Shown here piece after piece: positions 35,255 through 45,188 of a stretch of DNA of 64,000 nt; the stretch's first letter is position 1, and each line of letters begins with the position of its first letter. The translations under genes and the position numbers were made by a program. The stretch comes from Spirosoma rigui (GTDB taxonomy: Bacteria > Bacteroidota > Bacteroidia > Cytophagales > Spirosomataceae), in assembly GCF_002067135.1 (NCBI RefSeq), contig NZ_CP020105.1:3782001-3846000 (forward strand). Reading direction: 5' to 3'. The notes under the pieces were generated by a model that was given only the letters and a program-made list of their open reading frames with translations, was not told the DNA's origin and ran no database searches.

Positions 35255-37783
35255 ATGGAAGCAAAATTCTCAAACCGCGTTAAGGAAGTCATCTCGCTGA
35301 GCCGGGAAGAAGCCTTGCGCTTAGGCCACGACTATATCGGAACGGAGCACCTGTTGCTCGGTATGATCCGTGAAGGCGAGGGTGTGGCGGTCGGGCTGCT
35401 GAAAAAACTCGGCATATCGCTGGACGAACTCCGGGTCACCATCGAACAGGCAACGAAAGGCACGGCAACCAACAACGTAAAAAATCTGGCTAATATCCCG
35501 CTGACCCGTCAGTCGGAGAAGACGCTGAAGATTACGTATCTGGAAGCCAAGATTTTCAAGAGCCCGCTCATCGGAACGGAGCACCTGCTGCTATCGATTC
35601 TGCGCGACGAAGATAACGTTGCTACGCAGATTCTGAACAAGTTTAATGTCAACTACGAAGTCATTAAGGAGATGCTGGAATATCAGTCAACGGGAAGTCG
35701 CCCGACGATGGCGAGCGAGACCGACGATGACGATAACGACCGCGGTATGTTCGGTGGCAGCGGCAGCGCTGGTGCCGGCAAGGATACCAAGGGATCGGAG
35801 AAGTCACGGACGCCGGTACTCGACAACTTTGGTCGGGATTTGACCAAGTTCGCCGAAATTGGCAAACTCGACCCGATTGTAGGTCGTGAAAAAGAAATTG
35901 AGCGCGTGGCCCAGATTCTGAGCCGCCGGAAGAAAAATAACCCGATCCTCATTGGCGAGCCGGGCGTTGGTAAAACAGCTATTGCTGAAGGCCTGGCGCT
36001 GCGTATCGTTCAGAAAAAGGTATCGCGGGTATTGTTCGGCAAGCGCGTCGTAACGTTGGATCTGGCGTCGCTGGTGGCAGGTACCAAGTACCGTGGTCAG
36101 TTTGAAGAGCGGATGAAAGCCGTTATGAACGAGCTGGAGAAGTCGCCTGAGGTGATCCTTTTCATCGATGAGTTGCACACGATTGTGGGTGCCGGCGGTG
36201 CATCGGGCTCGCTCGACGCGTCGAACATGTTCAAGCCGGCACTGGCCCGGGGCGATATTCAATGCATTGGCGCTACGACACTGGATGAGTATCGGCAGTA
36301 CATTGAGAAAGATGGCGCGTTGGCCCGTCGTTTCCAGATGGTAATGGTCGACGCTACGTCGATCGATGAAACGATCGAAATCCTGAACAACATCAAGGAT
36401 AAATACGAAGATCACCACCACGTCAACTACACGAAAGAGGCTATTGAAGCCGCCGTTAAGTTGTCGGAGCGGTACATCTCGGATCGGTTCCTGCCTGATA
36501 AAGCCATTGACGTACTGGACGAAGTGGGGGCTCGTGTCCACATCTCGAACATCACCGTTCCCGAAGATATTCTGAAGCTCGAAGAGCAGATCGAAAATAT
36601 CAAGAAGGAGAAAAATCAGGTTGTCAAGAGCCAGAAATATGAAGAGGCTGCCCAGCTTCGTGACAAGGAAAAGCGTCTTATTGACCAACTCGACCGGGCT
36701 AAGCAGGCGTGGGAAGAGGATACCAAAAAGCGTCGCTACACGGTCAATGAAGAAAGCGTTGCCGAGGTTGTAGCCATGATGACGGGTATTCCGGTCACCA
36801 GCGTATCCAACGACGAAGGCAAGAAGCTGGTCAACATGGGCGACGAACTGAAAGGCCGCGTAATCGGTCAGCAGTCGGCCATCGACAAACTCGTGAAAGC
36901 TATCCAGCGGACGCGGGTAGGCCTGAAAGATCCCAAGAAACCAATTGGTTCGTTCATCTTCCTCGGCCCAACGGGCGTTGGTAAGACGGAGTTGGCCAAG
37001 GTACTGGCAACTTACCTTTTCGATAAGGATGACGCGCTCGTTCGGATCGATATGTCGGAGTACATGGAGAAATTCAGCGTAAGCCGGCTGGTTGGCGCCC
37101 CTCCGGGATACGTTGGTTACGAAGAAGGTGGTCAGCTTACCGAGAAGATTCGCCGGAAACCCTACAGCGTTGTCCTGCTTGACGAAATCGAGAAAGCGCA
37201 CCCGGACGTATTCAACATCCTGCTACAGGTTCTTGACGACGGTATCCTGACCGATGGGCTGGGTCGCCGGGTCGACTTCCGGAACACGATCATCATCATG
37301 ACCTCGAATATTGGGGTACGTGACCTGAAAGATTTTGGTGCCGGCATTGGTTTTGCCACCAAGAAAACGGAGAACCAGGATGAGTTGATGAAGAGCACGA
37401 TTCAAAGCGCCCTTCGGAAAGCCTTCTCGCCCGAGTTCCTGAACCGTCTGGATGATGTGATCGTGTTCAACTCGCTGCTGCGTGAAGACATTCACAAGAT
37501 CATTGACCTGATGCTTGGTAAACTGCTGGGCCGTGTTACTAATCTGGGCTACAAAGTTGAACTCACCGAGAAGGCGAAAGACTTCCTGGCGGAGAAAGGC
37601 TACGATCCCCAGTACGGTGCCCGCCCGCTGAGCCGTGCAATCCAGCGTTATCTGGAAGATCCCGTTGCCGAAGAAATTCTGAAAGGGGAACTGAAAGAAG
37701 GCGATGTGATCGAAGCCGACTACAGTGGCGAAGGTGAATTGCTGACGATTACGGTTCGCAAGCCAGAAGCCGTGACAGAATAA
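35255..37783 (+). CDS. clpC: ATP-dependent Clp protease ATP-binding subunit ClpC
   Basis: An 842-residue class I Clp/HSP100 unfoldase. Two N-terminal repeats contain [18 protein letters not shown] and [18 protein letters not shown]. After an acidic/Gly linker (about 150-185), the first AAA+ domain has Walker A GEPGVGKT (234-241). A UVR-like coiled middle domain ([15 protein letters not shown]) identifies ClpC and not ClpA or ClpB. The second AAA+ domain has GPTGVGKTE (571-579). The Clp-P loop is not obvious by eye. It unfolds proteins for ClpP. A good ribosome-binding sequence AAGGAG lies 14 bases before the ATG, which is unusual for this phylum. A strong terminator follows. Confidence 0.95.
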   Translation: MEAKFSNRVKEVISLSREEALRLGHDYIGTEHLLLGMIREGEGVAVGLLKKLGISLDELRVTIEQATKGTATNNVKNLANIPLTRQSEKTLKITYLEAKIFKSPLIGTEHLLLSILRDEDNVATQILNKFNVNYEVIKEMLEYQSTGSRPTMASETDDDDNDRGMFGGSGSAGAGKDTKGSEKSRTPVLDNFGRDLTKFAEIGKLDPIVGREKEIERVAQILSRRKKNNPILIGEPGVGKTAIAEGLALRIVQKKVSRVLFGKRVVTLDLASLVAGTKYRGQFEERMKAVMNELEKSPEVILFIDELHTIVGAGGASGSLDASNMFKPALARGDIQCIGATTLDEYRQYIEKDGALARRFQMVMVDATSIDETIEILNNIKDKYEDHHHVNYTKEAIEAAVKLSERYISDRFLPDKAIDVLDEVGARVHISNITVPEDILKLEEQIENIKKEKNQVVKSQKYEEAAQLRDKEKRLIDQLDRAKQAWEEDTKKRRYTVNEESVAEVVAMMTGIPVTSVSNDEGKKLVNMGDELKGRVIGQQSAIDKLVKAIQRTRVGLKDPKKPIGSFIFLGPTGVGKTELAKVLATYLFDKDDALVRIDMSEYMEKFSVSRLVGAPPGYVGYEEGGQLTEKIRRKPYSVVLLDEIEKAHPDVFNILLQVLDDGILTDGLGRRVDFRNTIIIMTSNIGVRDLKDFGAGIGFATKKTENQDELMKSTIQSALRKAFSPEFLNRLDDVIVFNSLLREDIHKIIDLMLGKLLGRVTNLGYKVELTEKAKDFLAEKGYDPQYGARPLSRAIQRYLEDPVAEEILKGELKEGDVIEADYSGEGELLTITVRKPEAVTE

Positions 37784-37795
37784 TAGTCAATATAT

Positions 37796-37841
37796 AAAAC
37801 AGAAAGACCCCTGCTGGAAACGGCAGGGGTCTTTCTGTTTT
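37796..37841. terminator. Bidirectional terminator between clpC and the GMC oxidoreductase gene
   Basis: A perfect 19-bp inverted repeat (37796-37814 and 37823-37841) with an 8-base loop. The arms end in A-rich and T-rich tails, giving a U run on both strands. It serves the convergent clpC and GMC genes. Confidence 0.93.
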
Positions 37842-37867
37842 CAAACAGAGCTGTCAGGGTAAACGGC

Positions 37868-39622
37868 CTAGATATTTTTCTGCTTCACCTGGTCAATCAA
37901 GTATTCGGACGTGCGCATGGAAGCGGCCAGAATAGTCCAGGTAACGTTTTTGTCCCCCTGGGACACAAAGGGAGCCGCATCGACAACAAACAGGTTTTTC
38001 ACATCGTGGGCCTGCTGGAATTTGTTCAAGGCTGACTTTTGCGGGTCGTTGCCCATCCTTACCGTACCCACTTCGTGGATGATGCGTCCCGGTGCGGCCA
38101 GGCCGTACCCGTGGGCGGTTTTGGGCCCCGGCTTGTTACCTAAGGCAATACCACCCATGGCATGGATGATCTCCTCGAAGGTGTCCTGCATGTGTTTGGC
38201 CTGCTTTACCTCGTAGTCCGACCATTTGTAGTGGAAGCGCAGGGCGGGGATGCCGTACTTATCGACTTTGTCTGGGTCGATTTCGCAATAGTTGCTTTCC
38301 AGCGGGACGGGCTCACCCCGGCCCGACATGCTGATGTACGCACCGTAGTAGCGCCGGAGATCGTCTTTCAGGCCGGCTCCGTAGCCTCCCGCCGGCTTCA
38401 TCTTGCCATCCCGACCGGGAACTACACTGTGCATGGCTTCCACCCCCGAACCAAAACCGTAGCCGGGCATGCCCATACCCCCACCGTATTCGATATGATA
38501 CCCCCGGGGGAAGTCGAGTTTCTTATTGTCGAGCCACCAGGGCGTAAACACGTGCATACCGCCCACACCGTCTTCGTTGTACCGTTTTCGGTCCATGAGT
38601 GCCGGAATAAAACCTGAGCGGCTGGCTCCCGTCGAATCGTTCAGGTACTTGCCAACGACTCCGCTGCTGTTAGCCAGTCCATTCGGAAAACGGGACGACT
38701 TGGAGTTGAGCAGAATGCGGGCCGACTCACAGGTGCTGGCTCCCAGCATGACCGCTCTAGCCCGTACGGTCACTTCCTGCAGCGTCCGGGTGTCAACGTA
38801 GCTGATGCCCGTTGCGAGTCCCGTTTGGGGATCGGTCAGTACCTCACGCGCCATAGCGCCGTTGATGAGGGTGACATTGCCGGTTTTAACGGCGGGAATG
38901 CACAGTACCGACGAGGCCGAAAAATCGGCGTAGGCCTGGCAACCCCGGTTACATTGGTGACAGTAAAAACACGACCCCCGTTCCTTGTTGATGGGCTTGG
39001 TCAGGATACTCAGCCGCGAGGGAATTACCGGGATACCAATACTACGGGCACCTTTCCGAATCATCAGCTCATGCAGCCGGGGTTTGGGCGGAGGTAGAAA
39101 GATGCCGTCCGGTTCGTTGGGGAAATTTTCAACGGAGCCAAACACGCCAATCAGCCGGTCGACGCGGTCGTAATAGGGCTTAAGGTCATCGTAGGTGATG
39201 GGCCAGTCGTCGCCCACGCCGGTGAGCGAAGCCCGCCGAAAATCGTCGGGACCGAAGCGCATTGAGATCCGGCCCCAGTGGTTGGTACGGCCGCCCAGCA
39301 TCCGGGACCGGAACCAGTGAAATTCGGTCCCTTCCTTGGCGGAATACGGTTCCCCGTCGATGGCCCAGCCGCCCCAGGCAGCGTCGAAGTCACCACCCGA
39401 GCGGGCGGCCGTACTGGCTCCGCGCCGGGGTGATTCCCAGGGCCACTTCAGTTGGGTAATGTACTTGGGATCGGCCGGGTCGTAATAACCGCCTGCTTCG
39501 AGCAGCGCCACTTTAGCGCCCGCTTTTGCCAGCATGTAAGCGGCCATGCCGCCCCCGGCACCCGAGCCAACAATGACGACGTCATAAACGAGCGGGGCTT
39601 TTTTGAGCTGTGGAATGTCCAT
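37868..39622 (-). CDS. GMC family oxidoreductase
   Basis: A 584-residue FAD-dependent glucose-methanol-choline oxidoreductase. The FAD loop is VVIVGSGAGGGMAAYMLAKA near residues 16-35, and GGRTNHWGRISMRF is the next family block. CFYCHQCNRGCQAYADF is a Cys-rich segment that may bind an Fe-S centre or zinc, as in gluconate/2-keto-gluconate dehydrogenase-like members. GTVRMGNDPQKSALNKF and NLFVVDAAPFVSQGDKN close the fold. There is no signal peptide, but such subunits are often carried by a partner. No small or cytochrome subunit gene is adjacent. It probably oxidises a sugar or sugar alcohol. Confidence 0.88.
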   Translation of the reverse strand: MDIPQLKKAPLVYDVVIVGSGAGGGMAAYMLAKAGAKVALLEAGGYYDPADPKYITQLKWPWESPRRGASTAARSGGDFDAAWGGWAIDGEPYSAKEGTEFHWFRSRMLGGRTNHWGRISMRFGPDDFRRASLTGVGDDWPITYDDLKPYYDRVDRLIGVFGSVENFPNEPDGIFLPPPKPRLHELMIRKGARSIGIPVIPSRLSILTKPINKERGSCFYCHQCNRGCQAYADFSASSVLCIPAVKTGNVTLINGAMAREVLTDPQTGLATGISYVDTRTLQEVTVRARAVMLGASTCESARILLNSKSSRFPNGLANSSGVVGKYLNDSTGASRSGFIPALMDRKRYNEDGVGGMHVFTPWWLDNKKLDFPRGYHIEYGGGMGMPGYGFGSGVEAMHSVVPGRDGKMKPAGGYGAGLKDDLRRYYGAYISMSGRGEPVPLESNYCEIDPDKVDKYGIPALRFHYKWSDYEVKQAKHMQDTFEEIIHAMGGIALGNKPGPKTAHGYGLAAPGRIIHEVGTVRMGNDPQKSALNKFQQAHDVKNLFVVDAAPFVSQGDKNVTWTILAASMRTSEYLIDQVKQKNI

Positions 39623-39713
39623 TGGACCGAGAAAGGATAAGGATGTTCAACATCGGTTGATACACCCAATAAGGTTCGAATCCGTTGGGTTTACTCGTAA
39701 CACCGTCACCGCC

Positions 39714-40466
39714 TTAGCGCATGGCGTGCATGGCTTCGGCCACTTTATCGGTACTGATTATATCGACACCCAGCTTTTTCAGCTGTTTCCAGGCGTTGGG
39801 TGTATCGGGTGCGCCCCAGAATCGGATGGGTTTGTTATCGCTATGAGCGCGCTTAATAACGCGTTTTAGTTTGTCGCGGTCCACGTCCGGCATATCGCCC
39901 TGACCATCCCAACGGGAGTACGACTGGAAGCTATCGCTGATGAGCGCCACACGTTTCAGCGTCTCATCGTCATAGACCTCGCTCGGGCGACCGTCGAACT
40001 GAAAGAGAAGTGGGTAGTCGAGGAACGTATCAATTTTGGGCCGGTTACCGCTGATGATGACCTGCACCGCTTTGGGATTGGCCGACCGGTTAAAGCACGG
40101 CAGCCGTTCCTGCAGCAGAGCCGTGAGTTTAGGCAACACCTCAATGGCTACATCCTTCACGTCGATCATCAGGCTGAATGTGTAATCCCGATCCTGACTC
40201 ACCTTGTCGGTATACTGGCTGAACAGTTTGGTGATGGGGGTCAGGTACAGCGAGTCGAGGGTAGGGGCAATGACCTCCGGCTTATCGTGGGCCACAACCA
40301 GCTTTCCATTCTGCAACCAGACATCCGCTTCAATAAAATCGGCCCGCTGTTCATAAGCGGCCGTGAACGGAAGAGGTTGGGCGTAGTCGTTGTGGGCGTG
40401 AATTTTCTGGCCGACTACATCAGTCGTCAAGAACCAGCCGATAAAGAGCAGACTGTAGCGTATCAT
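39714..40466 (-). CDS. Glycerophosphodiester phosphodiesterase-like protein
   Basis: A 250-residue exported TIM-barrel phosphodiesterase. The N-terminus IRYSLLFIGWFLTTDVVG is a signal peptide. IHAHNDYAQPLPF gives the first catalytic His, ADFIEADVWLQNGKLVVAHD gives the Glu-x-Asp metal pair and the second His, and FSLMIDVKD continues the barrel. RFWGAPDTPNAWKQLKKLGV and DIISTD at the C-terminus fit GDPD/PLC-like enzymes. It lacks the full ExRG pattern of canonical GDPDs, so the substrate could be a different phosphodiester. It lies 91 bases upstream of the GMC gene on the same strand, and cotranscription is possible. Confidence 0.78.
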   Translation of the reverse strand: MIRYSLLFIGWFLTTDVVGQKIHAHNDYAQPLPFTAAYEQRADFIEADVWLQNGKLVVAHDKPEVIAPTLDSLYLTPITKLFSQYTDKVSQDRDYTFSLMIDVKDVAIEVLPKLTALLQERLPCFNRSANPKAVQVIISGNRPKIDTFLDYPLLFQFDGRPSEVYDDETLKRVALISDSFQSYSRWDGQGDMPDVDRDKLKRVIKRAHSDNKPIRFWGAPDTPNAWKQLKKLGVDIISTDKVAEAMHAMR

Positions 40467-40628
40467 AGGAATGAAGTCAAGCCGTAAAGATGGGACGGAA
40501 AGTTAAGCAACGGAACTGGGTTGTTCGTTGAAGCAAGTCTGGAGTTTTAACATATTTTAAAAACATGACCCATGAACAGGTGAACAAAATAGACTACTTT
40601 GCTACGAACAGCGTAAACGAAAAACAGC

Positions 40629-41822
40629 ATGAAAAAACAGCTATGTACCATTGTCAGCCTGTTTATTACAATGGTTGCCTGGGCGCAGACCGAAAAAGGC
40701 AACGGCTTGATTAGCGGCAGTTTGTCGATCAATAGTACCCAGGCTGATAACAAGTCAGTCGATTATACATCAAACGAATGGCAATCCAATCTGAGCTTGA
40801 CAGCGGGTCACTTTGTCGCCAATAACTGGTTAGTCGGCGCATCCGTATCGGCTGGTACGATTGCTTCAAGTTCGAGGGGTCCATTGTCTACCGGGCAGAT
40901 CGGGCAGCCTGCTGCCCAGCAAGTGAATAGTGTGCGTGCCAATTTAGTGCCATTTGCTCGTCGCTACTGGCAGTTTGCCCCCGTCCAGGTATTTGCGGGC
41001 GTTGGCCTGTCGGCTAGCCTAAGTGCTGAACGGCAGCGGATGGATGAAATTACGGGCGTTACGGCTCCGCCAACTACCCGGCAACAACAGAGGACTAACT
41101 GGCAGATTACACCCTATCTGGAAGGAGGGATCAATTATTTTCTTACGAAACGAATTGCCCTGCAGGTGGCGGCATCAAGCACCGCACTGCCCTTCTACGC
41201 AGCGCAGCTAAGCACCGGGTTAGTTTACTGGACGGGCTCAACTAGACAGGCCGAGTTGCAGCCGGAGCGGGAGAACAGGCAAACAGATCAGGGAAACTGG
41301 CTCATTGAGGGGAGCTTTAGTGCGGAACGCTCAACGCTGAACTACCATTATGGGTCGGAGGAGAACAAACAAGGCGCTGGCAATTATTTTGTTGGCCCTT
41401 CGGTAGGCTTTTTTATTCGTAAAAACACGATGATTGGTGTGGGCATTCCGTTGTCGTTTTCTGGTAGTCGAGTAAATGGCCGGAATACCCCTGGTTACTG
41501 GTCAGTAGGTATTAACCCGTATTACCTGCATTACTGGGCTTCGACCCGACTAACACCGTTTACCCGCGTGGAGGCTACTATTGGTCGAATGAACAGTGGA
41601 TCGAACGGAGAACGGATCTGGTCAACCTCGGCATCCGTTGGTCTGGGGCTAGCGTATATGGCTGGTCAGCGGTTCATTATTCAAACGTCACTGGCCAATG
41701 TAACACTTGCCCGGACCGCATTCTCCGATTCAGCCGGTGGCACTGATTCATGGGGTGGCTATTTTTCGGCTGGTCTGGGCGGGAGTTTTGCCGTACGGTA
41801 TGTACTGAACCGACCTAAATAA
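40629..41822 (+). CDS. Outer-membrane beta-barrel protein, internally duplicated
   Basis: A 397-residue outer-membrane-type protein with a Sec signal (LCTIVSLFITMVAWA). The mature part consists of two halves of about 190 residues that align strand by strand: GNGLISGSLSINSTQ with GNWLIEGSFSAERST, then LTAGHFVANNWLVGASVSAG with VGFFIRKNTMIGVGIPLSFS, and LEGGINYFLTKRIALQVAAS with VGLGLAYMAGQRFIIQTSLA. Each half looks like an 8-strand OmpA/OmpW-type barrel. The spacer near residues 205-220 is charged (ELQPERENRQTDQ). It has no recognised named family. The gene stands alone, flanked by a divergent GDPD-like gene and fabG downstream. Confidence 0.72.
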   Translation: MKKQLCTIVSLFITMVAWAQTEKGNGLISGSLSINSTQADNKSVDYTSNEWQSNLSLTAGHFVANNWLVGASVSAGTIASSSRGPLSTGQIGQPAAQQVNSVRANLVPFARRYWQFAPVQVFAGVGLSASLSAERQRMDEITGVTAPPTTRQQQRTNWQITPYLEGGINYFLTKRIALQVAASSTALPFYAAQLSTGLVYWTGSTRQAELQPERENRQTDQGNWLIEGSFSAERSTLNYHYGSEENKQGAGNYFVGPSVGFFIRKNTMIGVGIPLSFSGSRVNGRNTPGYWSVGINPYYLHYWASTRLTPFTRVEATIGRMNSGSNGERIWSTSASVGLGLAYMAGQRFIIQTSLANVTLARTAFSDSAGGTDSWGGYFSAGLGGSFAVRYVLNRPK

Positions 41823-41960
41823 CCTTGCCGTTTGCGCCTAAATGGCTATTTTTGGCCAAACTTTATGTACATGAAGCCTATCCTACAGTCCATGTAGTCA
41901 GCGGTATATTTCTGCGGCTATGTGCTTAGACTACTGGATAGGCGTCATCAAATTGCACGA

Positions 41961-42707
41961 ATGGATTTACTGAAAGGAAAAGTAGTATTGATTACCGGCG
42001 CGTCGCGCGGAATTGGCCGGGCAATGGCACAGAAATTTGCACAGGAGGGCGCATCCGTCGCCTTCACCTACCTGTCGAGTGTAGAAAAAGGCCAGGCGCT
42101 GGAAGCCGAACTTGGCGCTTTTGGCGGTCAGGTAAAAGGGTACCGCTCCGATGCGTCGGACTATAAAGCAGCCGAAGACCTCGTGACGCAGGTTGTTGCC
42201 GATTTTGGTAAACTCGATGTGCTGGTCAATAACGCGGGTATCACCAAAGATGGATTGCTGATGCGGATGTCGGAAGAACAATGGGACACCGTAATTACCG
42301 TTAATTTGAAGTCGGTCTTTAACCTGACCAAGGCGGCTACCAAGCCCATGATGAAGGCGAAGGCTGGTTCAATCATTAACCTGACGTCGGTGGTGGGTAT
42401 CCGGGGTAACGCCGGGCAATCCAACTACGCAGCGTCTAAAGCGGGTATTATTGGCTTTACCAAATCGGTCGCCCTCGAACTGGGTTCGCGTAATATCCGC
42501 TCGAACGCCATAGCCCCCGGCTTTATTGAAACAGAAATGACCGGCGAAATCAACGAAAAAGCCGTTGAGGAATGGAAACAGCAGATTCCGCTGAAACGCG
42601 GTGGCCAGCCCGAAGAGGTGGCTGACTGCGCTGTGTTCCTGGCCTCTGACCTCTCCCGCTACATCACCGGTCAGGTGCTGCAGGTGGACGGGGGAATGCT
42701 AACCTAA
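41961..42707 (+). CDS. fabG: 3-oxoacyl-[acyl-carrier-protein] reductase (FabG)
   Basis: A 248-residue SDR, of typical FabG length. The ATG at 41961 gives MDLLKGKVVLITGASRGIGR with the NADP loop. VLVNNAGITKDGLLMRMSEE is the most diagnostic FabG segment. The catalytic Ser lies in NLTSVVG and the Tyr-Lys pair in NYAASKAG. APGFIETEMT and the C-terminal ITGQVLQVDGGMLT also match. It reduces 3-oxoacyl-ACP in fatty-acid elongation. An in-frame ATG 39 bases upstream is unlikely because it adds non-conserved residues. No acyl-carrier-protein gene is adjacent. Confidence 0.92.
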   Translation: MDLLKGKVVLITGASRGIGRAMAQKFAQEGASVAFTYLSSVEKGQALEAELGAFGGQVKGYRSDASDYKAAEDLVTQVVADFGKLDVLVNNAGITKDGLLMRMSEEQWDTVITVNLKSVFNLTKAATKPMMKAKAGSIINLTSVVGIRGNAGQSNYAASKAGIIGFTKSVALELGSRNIRSNAIAPGFIETEMTGEINEKAVEEWKQQIPLKRGGQPEEVADCAVFLASDLSRYITGQVLQVDGGMLT

Positions 42708-42717
42708 CTGAGTCGAA

Positions 42718-42781
42718 GGCGGGTAAGTGGTACGCGTAGCAAGGTCCATTTGGTCGTTACTACGTCTATAACTTACCCGCC
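42718..42781. terminator. Hairpin between fabG and the VWA gene
   Basis: Arms 42718-42728 and 42771-42781 pair perfectly over 11 bp (GGCGGGTAAGT/ACTTACCCGCC). An inner CGTAG/CTACG pair can extend the structure. It begins ten bases after the fabG stop codon. There is no T tract, so its role is uncertain. Confidence 0.5.
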
Positions 42782-42810
42782 GGTGGCTTTACCGACTTAC
42801 GACTACCTTC

Positions 42811-44946
42811 ATGCGTTCTGACGTAATCTTTCAATCCTCCCCCTGGTGGATTCTCGTGTGTTTGCTCGTTGGAGCGGTGTATGCGTTTGCGATGTATCAG
42901 CCGCTTCCCCGACTGGCGGGGAGTGGCAGCGCAGTAGGTGGATTCGATAAGCGTACGACCTACGGGCTGGCAGCCCTGCGGTTTGTGGTGGTGAGTCTGT
43001 TGTGCTTCCTGTTGCTCAATCCCCTCATCCGCAGCCTGCGTACCCTCACCGAAAAGTCTAAAGTCGTACTAGCCATCGATAACTCGGAGTCGGTAGCGGC
43101 AGCGGGGCGCCCGGCCCTCACCAAAACCCTGGCGGGGTTGCAGTCGATTCGGCAGCAGCTAACGGCCAAAGGGCTCGACGTATCGATTCGTACCTTCGGC
43201 GACACGCTGGCCACCGACGGAGAAAGTGACCCCGACCTGACCCAGATTCCGTTTACCAGCCGCACAACCGATTTGTCAGGTCTGCTCTCGGGCATCCGGT
43301 CAGACTACGAAGGCCGGAACCTGACCGATGTCGTCCTGATATCGGACGGTATTTTTAATCAGGGGGTTTCGCCCACGTTCGGGAAATATCCGTTCGCCGT
43401 CCAAACCATCGGACTCGGCGATACCATTCCCAAACGCGATATTCAACTAAAAGGTATTGTCGCTAACCGCATTGCCTACCTGGGCAACCAGTTTCCGGTA
43501 CAGGCTGAAGTCAGCAGTAACGGTTTTCAGGGCCGCAGCGCTACGGTTGTTCTCCGGCAGGGTGGACGGGAATTGGGCCGGCAGTCAATCAACTTCGCCA
43601 GCAACGATACCTTCAACCAGGTTACTTTTCAGACCACGGCGACCCAGAAAGGAGTTCAGCACTACGTTGTCGAAGTGCTCCCGCAATCGGGCGAATTCAG
43701 TACACTCAATAACCGGCAGGATGCTTACCTCGATATTATCGACGGAAAAGAAAAGGTACTGCTGCTGGCCCTGACACCCCACCCGGATGTTAAAGCGATT
43801 CGGAACCTGCTGGAGAAAAACCAGAACTACGAGGTGGACGTTCGCATCATGACGGGTTCCGTTGATCCTAACCCGCCTGCCGACAAAGTCTATGACCTGA
43901 TCATCCTGCACCAGATACCCGATAATGGCGGCTTTGGAAATGACCTTATTCGAAAATACCTGGCCAAAAATACCCCTGTGCTGTTCGTGCTGGGCAACCA
44001 GTCCTCGCTGGGACCGTTCAATACGTTAAATCCGGTCATGCAGGTCAACGCCCAGTCGAGCCAGAGTGATAAAGTGACGGGTACCTTCAACGCTGAGTTC
44101 AAGCAACTCAATCTGGACGCGACGCGTCTGGAGATCCTGACCAAACTACCGCCCCTTGCCGTTCCCTATGGCGATTTTAAACTCCAGCCCGGCAGTGAAG
44201 TGGTCCTCTGGCAGCAAGTGGGCAGCGTTCGCACTGCAAAACCGTTGCTGGCCATAAACGTAACGAGCCCCCGACGGTCGGCGGTGCTGGCAGGTGAGGG
44301 TCTATGGGCCTGGCGGCTCGAAGAATATGCATTGACCGACAAACAGGAGGTGGTTGATGAATTATTTCAGAAAGTTATCCAGCTGATTTCGGTAAAGGAG
44401 GACCGGCGCAAACTGAAGGTGTATCCTATTCGGGATGAGTTCGTGGTGGGTGAGAAGGTTGTCTTTATCGCCGAATTGTACAACGATATCAACGAGCGAC
44501 TCTATGACAAACCTGTTCGGCTTGAAATCGCCGACGAAAAAGGGATAACCCGTACGTTCAACTTCACACCCACCGCCGACAATAGCCGGTTCGAAATCAG
44601 CCGGCTGCCGGAAGGAGCGTACCGATTCCGGGCCAGTGCTAACCTGAACAACCGCACCGAGCAGTCAGCCGGGCAGTTTGTAGTACGCAATCTTCAGCTC
44701 GAAGCCCTCAACACCACCGCCGATCATGGCCTGCTCCGGCAGCTGGCGCAGCAAACGGGTGGTCAGTTTTATAAAGCGGCCAACGTCGATGACCTCGTTC
44801 GGAATCTAACCGCCAAGCCGCACCCGGCCCGCCTGACCGGCACTGAGGAGATGAACGAGATCATCAACTGGCGGTGGCTGTTCTTCGTCGTGCTGGTACT
44901 GGCAACCGTGGAGTGGGGCCTGCGGAAGTTTTACGGCGGCTACTAG
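42811..44946 (+). CDS. VWA-domain membrane protein
   Basis: A 711-residue membrane protein. Two N-terminal helices (WWILVCLLVGAVYAFAMY and LAALRFVVVSLLCFLLLNPL) and a C-terminal helix (WLFFVVLVLATVEWGL) frame a large soluble region. That region opens with a von Willebrand A-like domain with the MIDAS-type DNSES in VVLAIDNSESVAA and VVLISDGIFNQ. Beta-rich Ig-like segments and a central part with VLLLALTPHPDVKAIRNLLE, reminiscent of a class I glutamine-amidotransferase-like fold, follow. Proteins of this layout occur widely in Bacteroidetes with no settled function. It lies 103 bases after fabG and may share transcription. Confidence 0.78.
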   Translation: MRSDVIFQSSPWWILVCLLVGAVYAFAMYQPLPRLAGSGSAVGGFDKRTTYGLAALRFVVVSLLCFLLLNPLIRSLRTLTEKSKVVLAIDNSESVAAAGRPALTKTLAGLQSIRQQLTAKGLDVSIRTFGDTLATDGESDPDLTQIPFTSRTTDLSGLLSGIRSDYEGRNLTDVVLISDGIFNQGVSPTFGKYPFAVQTIGLGDTIPKRDIQLKGIVANRIAYLGNQFPVQAEVSSNGFQGRSATVVLRQGGRELGRQSINFASNDTFNQVTFQTTATQKGVQHYVVEVLPQSGEFSTLNNRQDAYLDIIDGKEKVLLLALTPHPDVKAIRNLLEKNQNYEVDVRIMTGSVDPNPPADKVYDLIILHQIPDNGGFGNDLIRKYLAKNTPVLFVLGNQSSLGPFNTLNPVMQVNAQSSQSDKVTGTFNAEFKQLNLDATRLEILTKLPPLAVPYGDFKLQPGSEVVLWQQVGSVRTAKPLLAINVTSPRRSAVLAGEGLWAWRLEEYALTDKQEVVDELFQKVIQLISVKEDRRKLKVYPIRDEFVVGEKVVFIAELYNDINERLYDKPVRLEIADEKGITRTFNFTPTADNSRFEISRLPEGAYRFRASANLNNRTEQSAGQFVVRNLQLEALNTTADHGLLRQLAQQTGGQFYKAANVDDLVRNLTAKPHPARLTGTEEMNEIINWRWLFFVVLVLATVEWGLRKFYGGY

Positions 44947-44973
44947 ACTGGTTATAAGTAATAGCGATAGTGT

Positions 44974-45063
44974 CGGAATCAGCCTCGTTTGCGACAATGA
45001 CTCAGCCGTTGGCTTTTGCCCGATACCAACTAACAATATTTTCAGCGGGATTGGCTGATTCCG
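44974..45063. repeat. Spaced inverted repeat between convergent genes
   Basis: CGGAATCAGCC (44974-44984) and GGCTGATTCCG (45053-45063) are a perfect 11-bp inverted repeat around a 68-base loop that contains a mini-hairpin (AGCC/GGCT). It lies between the convergent VWA and helicase genes and may aid termination. Confidence 0.4.
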
Positions 45064-45188
45064 TTCTCGAAACGTGAAGACACTGACAGATTCAGTAGCG
45101 TATTTTAGGCGATAATCGATGAAATCAGGGTAGCTGCTAAGGCTCGAAAATAGTCATGCGCTCAGCTAGATGGACGTATGACCTTTAT

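Noticed and set aside
35804..37201. A 465-codon open frame antisense to clpC
   Set aside because: It lies wholly within the well-supported clpC gene and reads as a shadow produced by GC-rich codon use. It has no recognisable domain.
39673..39689. GGTTCGAATCC, a tRNA T-loop-like sequence
   Set aside because: The flanking bases cannot form a five-pair T stem, and no acceptor, D or anticodon arm is found around it. It is part of a small inverted repeat (ACCCAA/TTGGGT).
41830..41960. Promoter-like TATATTTC before fabG
   Set aside because: The last base mismatches and no -33 element is found at 17-21 bases, so it was not listed.
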